Source: Terana coerulea
Taxonomy: Eukaryota; Basidiomycota; Agaricomycetes; Polyporales; Phanerochaetaceae
Direction: 5' to 3'
Assembly: GCA_024811115.1 (NCBI GenBank)
Contig: JAKOGH010000923.1
Span: forward strand, 1-19,215
DNA length: 19,215 nucleotides
Shown here: in pieces, positions 10,617 to 19,215 of the stretch
Position numbering within the stretch: the stretch's first letter is position 1
Layout: each line of letters opens with the position of its first letter
Notes under the pieces: generated by a model
The model's input: the letters and a program-made list of their open reading frames with translations, nothing else
Told to the model about the DNA's origin: nothing
The model's database searches: none
Translations under genes and position numbers: made by a program

Positions 10617-10818
10617 CCTTCCTCTCCTTCAGCGAACACACTAAATCAAGGAAGAAGTAGAGAGGTGGATGACCGAGGACGTGGTGGTTTGTGGTTGAGT
10701 TCGGTTCTACGCGTCGATCATGTCACACACGCGACGCGAAGGCGCGTCAGAATTGGGCGCCTATTCTCTTTGGCTCCGTCCATCATCTCGATTCTCTTCT
10801 GCGCGAAATCAGCAAAAT
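10617..10818. promoter_or_regulatory. Divergent promoter region between Elg1 and the JmjC gene
   Basis: The two start codons face away from each other and are 202 bases apart, so both promoters must lie here or overlap the genes. I see no canonical TATA box. Pyrimidine-rich stretches follow in both directions. A shared nucleosome-free region is likely but inferred. Confidence 0.5.
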
Positions 10819-12208
10819 ATGGCCCAGAATTCGGACGAGACTTTGAAATGGATTGCAGAAGAGTATTATGGTATGTCTCTGGTATGTATCAATCTCATTG
10901 TGATGCGTTAACTCACCAGTACTGTAGATTTGAACGGCTCGCACTTCGATACGCTTGAGGCCCTCCCATCCGCCTTAGAATTCTCTCAACTCGTCAAAGT
11001 CTCGAGACCTGGTACTAATAAAAGGCGGGTAAACTTATACAGTATATTTTTCCTTTCGGTTCCTAGACTTTACGATCAAACAGATTGCCCAGTACCTAAA
11101 GCACTGACGCGCTGGAATGATGAGTATCTAGCCAAGACTTGCGGTGACGACTCAATATCGGTGGCATGCACACCCAATGGGTGGAGTGAAACAATTCTTC
11201 CCCTTTTTGACATTTTTTGACGGGAGAGCGCAGGCGTGCAGATGCTATTACACAAAGGGCAGGATGGGAGATCATATTTCGTAGAACCACATGTCGAACA
11301 AATGACTATGGGTGAACTCCTAGCAAAGATATCGTCGAGTAAGTTTTGCTGATGCACTGATTTTCATATAGCTTACACTTTTACTCAGGTGACTCTCAGG
11401 ACTCGGAAGTGCTGTATCTGCAATCTCAGGATGGCAACTTATATTCATCGACTCCTGGCGTCCCTTCAGAATTCCGGTCTCTGCTTTCGGATGTTCCCGA
11501 CCACTTGCCCTTTGCAACAGAAGCCCTAGGTAAATTTAAGAGTTATGTGGCCGCAGTCATTAACTAACGAATGCGTAGGAAGTCCCTCCGGATGCAGTGA
11601 ATTTATGGATCGGGGACAGTAGAAGTGTGACAAGCATTCACAGTGGTGAGGCTGGTTTGAGTTTGTTGATGGAAGGCTGGCTCAAGCTATTCCAGATCCT
11701 TATGAGAACATATACGCTGTTGTACGAGGTTCGAAGACATTCACTGTCTTCCCTCCGACCGAAGGATGGTGTATGGAAGGTAAGAATACTATGTGCAGGC
11801 GCACTATCTATTAATCTCACAACGTTACTTATTTCAGAGCGCATCTACCCTCACGCAAGTTACTACCGCTCCCCGGAGGATCAAAAGCTCGAGCTAGTAG
11901 CCTCAGAGTCTGAGACGCCGCCAGTCCGTTGGTCCTCAGTCCTCGATCCCACCGACTCTAGCTCCTTGCGCCCGGAAGCCCATCCCATTACCATCACTGT
12001 TAACGCCGGGGAATCGCTCTATCTTCCGGCGGGCTGGTGGCACTACGTGAGGCAGTCTGCGGTGACTGTTGCCGTGAATTATTGGTATGATATGGAGAGC
12101 AGGGGTTCGGCGTGGGTGTGGATGAACTTGCTCAGAGGCGGCGCGGGCGCGCGTGAGCCTCCTCCGGGAAACGAAGAGGATGAAGTCGCTGATGATAACT
12201 CGGAGTAG
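10819..12208 (+). CDS. JMJD7-type JmjC-domain hydroxylase
   Basis: Exons: 10819-10870, 10928-11011 (or to about 11028), 11084-11180, 11234-11338, 11389-11529, 11579-11645, 11696-11779, 11838-12208. The start has A at -3 and G at +4. Family motifs in order: ALTRWNDEYL, SVACTPNGRADAI, YFVEPHVEQMTMGELL, PDAVNLWIGDSRSVTSIHSD, PYENIYAVVRGSKTFTVFPP, YLPAGWWHYVRQ and AVNYWYDME. Iron ligands are H and D of HSD plus the H of WWH; the K of GSKTF fits 2-oxoglutarate binding. Human JMJD7 hydroxylates lysines of developmentally regulated GTP-binding proteins; the fungal substrate is inferred only. One extra base is implied near 11250 and another near 11586. Reading through 11012-11028 would add VLIKG, expected in the family, but needs a further shift and a different donor. 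Confidence 0.8.
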
Positions 12209-12626
12209 AATGGAGAAGTGTACGTTTGGGATTTGTGAATGAAATACTGATATAGCTGATGGTAACAAGTACCAGTATAGTATATTGGGCTTTCACGCTT
12301 GCAAGTTGAACCTTCTCACGAGGATGAGCTGGTCAAGAAGTTCAGCTAATTGTGAACGACTAGAGTACCTGCAGCATGTTAAGCTATGCATAACCTTGAA
12401 GATCCGGCAGGCCCTCCGTCGTCCGATCGGTTTGTTTACATAAGTGTTGGCTTCAATGCAGTAGAGTCGTAGGACTGTCTCGAATGTACCAGTACTGCGC
12501 AATTGAGTCTTATTATTGGATCGCTGCAGTGTTCATGACCTGCCCTAAAGCTATCCAAATGGCACAGGTTGCCACTAAGCGCGCGGAACCTTCATCTACA
12601 CTTCACGCTTAGGTATTCAGGCTTCA
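12209..12626. other. Intergenic stretch between the JmjC and F-box genes
   Basis: Both neighbours are on the plus strand, so this should hold the JmjC 3' end and the F-box promoter. It is more AT-rich than its surroundings. I see no reading frame of recognisable type, repeat or clear regulatory motif. Confidence 0.4.
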
Positions 12627-14410
12627 ATGGAAGCTGAGAATTCTCTCAATTCACACTGTACTGTGGTGTCTTTTGAATCATCCGGTTGCTTTGTGCCTGC
12701 TCACGAAAGGTATGTGCCGATCAATGAGTCATGACGGCGGACTTATTGACCAGCGGGCTCTGACAACGGTCTCACAACAAGCATCGTACTCCCTGCTGAG
12801 ATTGTGGACTACATCATTGACTGTGTCGCATTGCGCAAAAGTCAGGACCCGGCGGACTTAAACGACGAGAGTCCGCCCTATGTCGAGATCGACAAGCGCG
12901 AACTGGGCGTGCTCTGCCTGACCTGCCGTTACTGGGCCTGCAGGTGTCGACCGCATCTATTTCGGCATACAACGATCGCTTCTTGGCATGACCTGCAGAG
13001 CCTTGTTCGAATCTTGGATCATCCGCCACTCAAGGATGTGCCATCCGTTGTCCACTGCTTGAGCAGGGTTGACGTCGTGCAGTCCGGTCTGTGGACGCTT
13101 CCATGGCTGCACCACATCCACACCCAACTCTCCGGGCGAATTCCTCATTATACAGGCGTCGACCTCACGCTTAACGACACGTTTGTCGATCCCAGGAGTA
13201 ACGATCGTCCAGAGGTGCGCTATGCGCCCAATTCACTGAGCGCCCACCTTCCGAGAACTGTGCCCGGCAAGATCTTCTATTTCTTCAACCTTGAGCTCAG
13301 AAATCTCCGCTTTCGACGCGTTGTAGATTTGCTTCGCCTAGTCCAAAATCTCGACGTGGTCCGCGACCTGACGTGTCACAGCATTACTTTCGACGACAAC
13401 TCCATACCTCCCCGGATAGCTCCGCCGAGATTGCCTGAGCGAGAGCTCTTCATTGCAACTGTGTCGCGGTGTGGCCTACCTGAATTCGAAATGGAACTTG
13501 CGTTCGCCATTCTCCATTCGAAAAGCACCAAACGTTTACACTTAGGTGTCGGGATGTGGAGTGCCATACGCCTTGTCATATTGTCTGTCTACCCGACCTC
13601 CGATGGCTGGCGCAAACGTCTCGCGCTGCTACCTATTCCGGATGGTTCGTGTTTCATCCTCATTCTCATGTACATGCTAGAGTATGCTCTGATTGATCTT
13701 CAACAGGTGTGGAGTTCCACTTCGAGCATGAGGATGGACCTACGATGACTCATACAGTCCTGGTTCGCATCCACCAAGAAGGCGAAGCATCAGATGTTCA
13801 CGCATCCGTGTCCGCAATAACAGTATCCATACATGAGGAGCCGCAACTTGCGCTCCAAGAGGTGCAGTCCTGGCGCTGGGCACTCCTTGACGGGACACTA
13901 TCTACCCTCGGCTGTTTTCCCAACATCACGCTCAAGGTGGAGTCCAAGGATGTATTCAAATGGCTCCTAGAATCTATTTCCTCACAAGATACGCTCTCGA
14001 GAACATACACATCTTATGGCTCACACGGATGCTCTGCGCGGTTGGAAATTCGGTTTAGCGGCAATGTATCGACACCTTTGTCTCGTGACGGAAGCGGAGC
14101 GACGCTGGACGAGATTCTGGCCATGCCAAGCGAATATCCTATGGGCGGCCGCACTGTCACGCTGTCTCCGGTGCAGAAGTTCGAGATGCTTTTCTCCAGG
14201 TATCCTTGGGAAAGGCAGCTGTTTCTTCTGGGCATGTTGTGCTCGGCAGACAAGATTACCACGCACTCTGACCCAGCATCTGGTGCAGACTCGGAAGCTG
14301 AGGTGCAGAATGAAGTAGGTCAGGAGGTTTTGGTTGCGAAGGCTGTGGAAGTATTTGGGTCAGTGGAAGCTTTCATGCAAACCTGTGGTCTGGTAGACGA
14401 TGGTCTATAA
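12627..14410 (+). CDS. F-box-like protein
   Basis: Exons 12627-12709, 12754-13644 and 13707-14410, with introns of 44 and 62 bases; about 558 residues. The F-box begins near residue 38: IVLPAEIVDYIIDC, then ELGVLCLTCRYW and CRPHLFRHTTI. That is the usual L-P-x-E-I...I-I-D...C...W...RP-x-L-F pattern of the large F-box family of Agaricomycetes. The rest resembles no named substrate-binding repeat, though its Leu-rich pattern is typical of the group. F-box proteins link substrates to SCF ubiquitin ligases through Skp1; the substrate here is unknown. The frame joins only if one G of cggg at 12754-12757 is ignored. The ATG at 12627 is chosen because the first exon then has the right phase and a strong donor (aaaggtatgt). 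Confidence 0.75.
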
Positions 14411-14712
14411 TAACTTATAGTTACGGAGTTATGAGGGAAATGTACATAATACACTATGAGTTTCACAAATATTTGTAAATACCGGTAGGCATGCTATCGG
14501 CAACATTAACATTGTCGTTCGCCTATTCTGGCAGTCAATGAGATTGTGGCGTTCGGATAGATCCGGCGCCCGCTAGGAAGCGCCGGACCGCATTTCTTTC
14601 TCCAACCATCATTTCCAGCGAGGAGAGGCTCAAGTCTTGGGCTGGCCCCTAATGCCGGGACTGGAGTAAACGAAATTTGTATAAATCTGCATATCGCTCT
14701 GATACAATCTTG

Positions 14713-14735
14713 CCCCCCCCCCCCCCCCCCCCCCC
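14713..14735. repeat. Poly-C run, 23 bases
   Basis: Twenty-three consecutive C, preceded by ttg and followed by accctt. Runs of this length are rare in coding DNA and hard to sequence; the true length is uncertain. Confidence 0.9.
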
Positions 14736-15020
14736 ACCCTTATTTGCTCACGCCTGATTTCAGGGCAGGAAGATGCACTGCCCTCCGCTAAGGACAACGC
14801 CCAAGATCACCGCTCATGCATGAAGCAACTCGGGCGCGAACCTTGTAAGTGATTCGTGGTTGTAGCTTGGCATAAATTTTAAACAAAGTCATCCAAAAAT
14901 AGGCGGCTATATCACCTGCATCTCCACCTAGCGACGGCGCAACACGCCTATGGGTGCAAGAGGGTTTCCGAGTACAACAGCCCCTTTAAACCAACACAGC
15001 CGAGGGCAAACAGAAAGAGG

Positions 15021-15030
15021 TATATATAAG
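15021..15030 (+). promoter_or_regulatory. TATA box
   Basis: tatatataag lies 95 bases before an ATG at 15116, a usual distance in fungi. It is followed by pyrimidine-rich sequence and cgctcaacgctcaac just before the ATG. Confidence 0.45.
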
Positions 15031-15115
15031 TCCTGCTGGGCGAGCTGATTATACCCCAGAAGAATACCCCCTTCTCACCTCTAATGCCCCTGCATCATCG
15101 CGCTCAACGCTCAAC

Positions 15116-15451
15116 ATGAAGCAAGCCCGAATCACTTCCTGAAAACCTACCTCCAGGCTAACCATCGCAGATACGCATGAAGAGACAAGTGAAGCATTTC
15201 ATGGTGCCGCGTCTTGGGGAAACGGCGTCACCGCACGCAACAGGGTCAAGTTCGGCCTGCGTTCGGCCGCCACGACCGCACTCATTTCGAACTCGACTTC
15301 GTCAACTGTGGATGACGCCCTTAATCCCAGACGCGGCGACGAGGAGGCACGCGGTGCGTGCCAGCACTGTTCATATCATGCTCGGCTGCTACCATATAAC
15401 AGCCAAGTTCGCGTCATGCCACTTGCTGAACGTGGCGATGCATAAGCCAGC
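15116..15451 (+). pseudogene. Short unrecognised reading frame with an in-frame TGA at codon 9
   Basis: Starting at ATG 15116 (caacATGAAG, A at -3) the frame reads MKQARITS, then TGA, then about 100 open codons: KPTSRLTIADTHEETSEAFH, continuing through LISNSTSSTVDDALNP to a TAA at 15449-15451. An upstream TATA box is well placed. I recognise no family. It could be a young gene broken by one substitution, a gene starting in an unseen exon, or chance. Nothing links it to a transposon. Confidence 0.3.
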
Positions 15452-15796
15452 TCAGAATGAGTCCGGCCGTGGCCGGCCACGCTCATGCTGAACTCGCTCT
15501 GTGGGGTTTCAACTTCCGCCGGCCTCACCACGTACTGCTAAACCGGACAAAATTGATTCTGGGCCAAGTGCGGATTCGACATTTGCTGTCTATTCTTCAA
15601 CCTGTGCCGGTTCGCAATCGTCGGCGTGGATTCACATCAACAATAACATACTGATGACATTTGGGATATTTTCTACGCGGTACGTATACAAGCTACTACA
15701 CGTCTTTAGGGTAACAAACCGGCCTTTGCTCATTGCCTTTTACTTATCAACCAATGCAGGGCACCGGATACGCGTGCATGTCAGCTGAGCTTACGC
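15452..15796. other. Intergenic stretch before the NmrA-like gene
   Basis: Contains a 14-base perfect palindrome, cgtggccggccacg (15468-15481), and a plus-strand open frame (15501-15788) without recognisable similarity. It also holds the 3' flank of the NmrA-like gene. No supported gene. Confidence 0.4.
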
Positions 15797-17047
15797 TTAT
15801 CCAAGGGTCGCCTCGATGTGCTTTGTGTTCCGCCGGATCGCGTGGCCATCCTCCGCGTTCTTCAGCAGCACGCCCGCCGGCGGGTCGCCCGTGTAGTGGT
15901 GCGCGCGCATCCAGCCCTCGAGCGTCTGCGTGCCCGGGTGCACGCGCCGGATCCAGTCCAGGCCGCGCGCGACGACGTTGTCGCGCCACAGGTTCCACCA
16001 GCCGGTGAAGTTCGCGCGCCACGTGAGGCCGCCGTTGCCCGCGCCCGCGACCGCGTGCGGCACGTCCGGGTTCTCGAAGTTTGCCCCACCACGCCTCGTC
16101 GCGACGTTCACGCGCGTGACGGGCCAGCCCGCCGTCGCCGTGTACCAGGCGCCCGAGCTCGTCCCAGCCGACGAGCGCGGAGGTGGCCTCGAGGTTGCGC
16201 GCCGGGGCGCGCGCGCGGTCGTCGAACGTGTAGCGCGCCCAGAAGCTGACGTCCTCGAGCGCGATCATAGGCACGCGCCCCGTGCGCGTGAGCGGCGAGA
16301 ACAGTAGCTGCGCGGCGGCGGTCCCGTCAGCGCACGGTGTGAGACATGTGCAAGGACAAGACGCACCGCGTTGAGCATGTCCACGTAGGGCGAGCTGGTC
16401 ACGACGCTCCAGGACAGCTCATCATCGCTGACGACGGACGGCTGCGCCTGCAGCCAGTCCGCCACGCGGCCCTTGCCGTCGCAGTGCCCCGCGCGGTACT
16501 TCGCGTCGTACCCGCCCTTCTGCCGTGCGCGTCGTCAACGTTCAACATTCAACACTGGCCGCGCGGTGCGCAGCGAAGACGCAGGGTGCGGCGCGCACCT
16601 TGTAGCCGTAGTCGAGGCTGCTCCAGACGTAGTGGCGCACCGTCCCGGCCTGCTTCGCGAGCTCGAAGATGCGCATGCCGAGGAAGACCTCGCGCTCCTC
16701 AGCTCGCCGACGGTGCTCGTGTCCGTGTTCACCCACGCGCCGTACACGCCCTGCAGGGCGGCGAGGACGGTGGGCAGATCTGCGTACGAACCTGCACGGG
16801 GCCCAGGGCACGAGTCAGGCAGACGTCCCTATGACCAGAGGAATTGGAACTGGTCTTCGAAGAGCTCGACACCCTTGGCCGCCAGCTCTTGCGCGCGCTT
16901 ACCCTGCGCGCTCCTGGTCAACGCGCGCACGGCATACGGCGAGGGCGATCCGTCCTTGGATGGCGCCAGGAGGCCGTCGATGACGGCAAGGCCTTGGGCG
17001 CCGGTCGCGCCAATAACGAGGATAAGCTTCTTCGCCGTAGAAGACAT
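15797..17047 (-). CDS. NmrA-like NAD(P)-binding protein (atypical short-chain dehydrogenase family)
   Basis: Exons in coding order: 16851-17047, 16599-16791, 16367-16519, 15797-16307; about 350 residues, normal for the family. The N-terminus LILVIGATGAQG is a Rossmann dinucleotide-binding loop of the NmrA type. Later motifs: GVYGAWVNTDTSTVGE, GMRIFELAKQAGTVRHYVW, SWSVVTSSPYVDML, MIALEDVSFWARYTFD, WRDNVVARGLDWIRRVHP and TLEGWMRAH. The catalytic Tyr-x3-Lys of classical dehydrogenases is not evident; NmrA itself senses redox state and represses nitrogen genes, while many fungal relatives are of unknown function. Two one-base shifts are needed (near 16148-16157, an extra G, and near 16700, a missing base). 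The first donor is out of phase by one (gttcc at 16850). The start has A at -3. Confidence 0.8.
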
Positions 17048-17715
17048 GATGGTGTACGCTGTCGAGCTACTCGTTGTGAAGACTCAAGTCGGATGTAGCT
17101 TTGTGAGTATCCAGTCCGACCCCGAACTTATTGCTGATTTCAAAGCATCATCGGCGGGGGACCCATTCATGTAGTCTCCCTTGACAGACCTTATAATTGA
17201 CGATGACAGTCGTATGTCTACAACCTCAACTAGCAGCAGCAGCAACAGCGCGAGGTCTATATACAAATTAACGGACGCATACGCGCCGAGCAATCCTATA
17301 TGCGTACGTATGTACGTACAGTATATGTGATATATACATGAGTGTGTGAATGCAAGAGAAATATTAATGCATATGCGTATACAAACCTCCGACGCGGGCA
17401 ACCGCCGCGGCGGCGCTCAGCGCATCCGCGCCTGCGCCCACACGGCCGCGAGGACGAACACGGCCCACGTCGCGTACACGACCTGGCGCTCATTAACGAC
17501 CCACCGGCCCAGCAGCACCCAGCGCATCTCAAACCTCCTCCTCCTGCCCTCCTCGCCTTGCCCCCTCGCCCCTCCCTCAGACTCCTCAGGCTCCCCTGCC
17601 CCACCAGGACTCCCCACTTGCGCTTGTCGGTCGGTAGCACGCGCAGCGCCGTGCCGGCCGCGGCCGCGCATGGCGGGGTGGACGAGCAGCGGCGGCGCGG
17701 GGAGTAAGACGCGCG
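17048..17715. other. Intergenic stretch upstream of the NmrA-like gene
   Basis: Lies between the NmrA-like start (17047) and the stop of the RING-LON gene (17716), both minus strand. Positions 17250-17360 are AT-rich, with gtacgta and tatata alternations; these could serve as promoter elements or be structural noise. The 17400-17715 part is C-rich 3' flank of the RING-LON gene. No gene seen. Confidence 0.4.
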
Positions 17716-19215
17716 TCAGCAGAGCGTGCAGCCACCAGAGAACCACCTGCACGGGGAGGCAGAGGCGTAAGCGTCGGACCTTGGCAAGAGCGCGGTGAGA
17801 CGGGGCCACCACGCCGACAACAATGCACACACACACACACACAAGAAAGACGCGGGAAAATCGGCGTGGGCGGGGTGGAACGGGGTTCAAGGATGGAAGT
17901 GGAAAAGGGAGGGTACGAAGGTGAAGGCGGTGATGGAGGGAAGAACTCACCAGTTACTTCTCAGCTGCTCGATCCAGTGCACGACCAGCCGCAGCCGCAA
18001 CCGCGGGCTACGTATCGGCAGCAGCTTCGCCTTCTCTTCGTCCGGTATTGGGAGCAGCTACCGCACGCGTCAGCACGCACACACACACCCGTCGGGCAAA
18101 AAGGCAAGAGACTGACCAAGGCCATCCAGAAGCTGAACGCCGCCGGGTCCGTCGGCATCGGCACAAAGTTCGTGTGGATCTGCTGGCCCACCCACGGCGT
18201 GCCCTCCTGCAGCTCCGCGAGGAAGTCGTGGCACGTCGCGATGAGCTGCGCGTTCGTCGGCGCCCGCCGCCGCCGCCGCCGCCCCGTGCCCGCCCCTCCC
18301 TCCGCAGCAACACCCGCCGGCGGCACCGCGCCGCCGAGCACGGCCGCGACGTCGACGTCGCCCGCCCCGTCCGTCTCGCCCGCCTGCACCTCGGCCGGGA
18401 AGTCCTCGACGCGCTCGACGCGGCCGACGACGTAGCCGTCGAGCACGCCGCGCTCCATGATGCGGAAACGCCACGAGCCCCACGTCTCGACGATGCTGCG
18501 CCCGTCGGGCAGCATCTGCACGTTGCGGATCTCGAGCATCGTGCCGTAGTCGTTGCCCGTGCCGCCGCCGGGGAGCGCGGTCGCGCGCGGGGGCGGGATG
18601 ATCCCGAAGCACGGGTGCGGCGTCGCGAGGCAGCGGCGGAGCATGAGGCGGTATCTGCGTGCGAGGTGAGCGCCTGGGCGGGTGCGCAGACAGAGCGAGA
18701 CAACGCACCTGGGCTCGAAAAAGTGCAGCATCGTCGGCATGCCCGGGAAGCTCAGCTGGCACACTAGGATTGGTGTGTCGAGCCTCGCATCGCGTTCCTC
18801 CGCCTCAATCGCCTCACCGCGCTCCTGGTACTGCTCCGAAACGAGCGCAAGACTGCAACACAATCAATATCGTAGTTCAGTATCTTATGTGTAGCAAGCG
18901 ACTCACTGATCGCCAGGACAAGTTTGTTGCACGGGTGGTCCTGAAAGTATGCGTATCCAGGAGCTCCTGCCTGCACAGTGGGCACGCCGAACTGTGGTCC
19001 ATCGACCGATGCAGGCATTTCGCGCAAAACGTCTGTATGTAATAACCCAAACGGAATGGTCAGAAAATGTGGAGCGAACATTAGCGACGCGAATAAGGTA
19101 AGGGTGCACGCATGACGAAAGCGATGCAGATGAAGCAAGCATGCCCACGCAACCGCCAGGCGCAAGCACGACATAGAGCCCAGATACGCCTCGCAGGCAG
19201 GTGGGCGAGCCGCGG
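17716..19215 (-). CDS. RING finger plus LON substrate-binding domain protein, 5' end outside the window
   Basis: Exons in coding order: 18907-19032, 18709-18852, 18117-18654, 17951-18057, 17716-17746. More lie beyond an intron starting at 19033. The first visible exon carries the second half of a RING finger: TFCAKCLHRSMDHSSACPLC. The LON N-terminal (substrate-binding) domain follows: DTPILVCQLSFPGMP, LHFFEPRYRLMLRRC, NDYGTMLEIRNVQMLPDGRS and RFRIMERGVLDGYVVGR. After a low-complexity insert come MPTDPAAFSFWMALLLPIPD and LVVHWIEQL. There is no ATPase or protease domain, so this is a LONRF-like ubiquitin ligase candidate, not Lon protease. It ends SNWWFSGGCTLC, close to relatives as I recall them. 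One base is missing near 18962 (RQEL to PGYAYFQDHP) and another near 18850. Convincing first zinc ligands of the RING are not visible in 19034-19215. Confidence 0.8.
17826..17843. repeat. (CA)9 microsatellite in the last intron of the RING-LON gene
   Basis: Nine CA units within a 204-base intron (17747-17950), about four times longer than the other introns of this gene. A shorter CA run sits in the preceding intron (about 18078-18088). Confidence 0.85.

Larger units (their letters stand above)
14411..15115. other. Intergenic region with a C23 homopolymer and a TATA box
   Basis: No gene of recognisable type. It contains an unbroken run of 23 C (14713-14735) and the sequence tatatataag (15021-15030). 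Positions 14911-14933 resemble 10270-10292 over about 23 bases, but the likeness does not extend further. Confidence 0.5.

Noticed and set aside
14911..14933. Short likeness to the Elg1 exon/intron boundary at 10270-10292, considered as a duplicated fragment
   Set aside because: About 23 bases only, with no extension on either side; could be chance.
15468..15481. Perfect palindrome cgtggccggccacg, considered as an operator or cruciform
   Set aside because: Short GC palindromes are expected in GC-rich DNA, and no gene context supports a role.
16535..16552. Three near-repeats of tcaacgt/tcaacat
   Set aside because: They lie inside an intron of the NmrA-like gene, are too short and few for a satellite, and show no spacing typical of CRISPR.
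17346..18767. Several long open frames on the plus strand and in other minus frames, rich in Arg, Ala and Pro
   Set aside because: They overlap LON-domain exons and C-rich flanks, have low-complexity composition, and show no family motif.
17716..19215. ATP-dependent Lon protease
   Set aside because: Only the N-terminal LON domain is present, joined to a RING; there is no Walker motif or Ser-Lys protease dyad before the stop.

Overview
The window looks like nuclear DNA of a filamentous fungus, most likely a basidiomycete of the Agaricomycetes. Coding sequence is cut by many GT-AG introns of about 45-75 bases. Recognisable genes include the basidiomycete type of F-box protein, a proline-rich bHLH factor, an NmrA-like oxidoreductase and a RING-LON protein. 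There are no bacterial-style operons, tRNA or rRNA genes, CRISPR arrays or intact transposons.

Layout. 1-971 (minus): the visible part of a gene (copy A) that is a tandem paralogue of its neighbour. 1507-4728 (minus): copy B, a complete gene of about 15 exons. It has a fungal domain of unknown function, then a ubiquitin-like domain, then a C-terminal RING finger. It includes microexons of 17 and 7 bases. 5111-7207 (minus): bHLH transcription factor, 5 exons. 7435-10616 (minus): Elg1/ATAD5-like AAA+ PCNA-unloader subunit. 10819-12208 (plus): JMJD7-type JmjC hydroxylase, divergent from Elg1 across 202 bases. 12627-14410 (plus): F-box protein. 14411-15796: mostly non-coding, with a C23 run, a TATA box and a short interrupted reading frame. 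15797-17047 (minus): NmrA-like NAD(P)-binding protein. 17716 to the window end (minus): RING-LON protein whose 5' end lies outside.

Functionally, four genes (copies A and B, the F-box gene and the RING-LON gene) are of ubiquitin-ligase type, although A and B are assigned only by domain content. Elg1 (PCNA unloading) and the JmjC hydroxylase share a promoter region. I see no evidence that the whole window is one pathway.

A caveat applies to nearly every gene. The conserved protein sequence repeatedly jumps between reading frames by one base, often at short G or C runs (about nine times in Elg1). Because unrelated conserved genes are all affected, base-calling or consensus error is a better explanation than nine pseudogenes. 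Coordinates given for genes are outer limits; exon boundaries are in the evidence text and were deduced by eye from splice sites, reading phase and family similarity.
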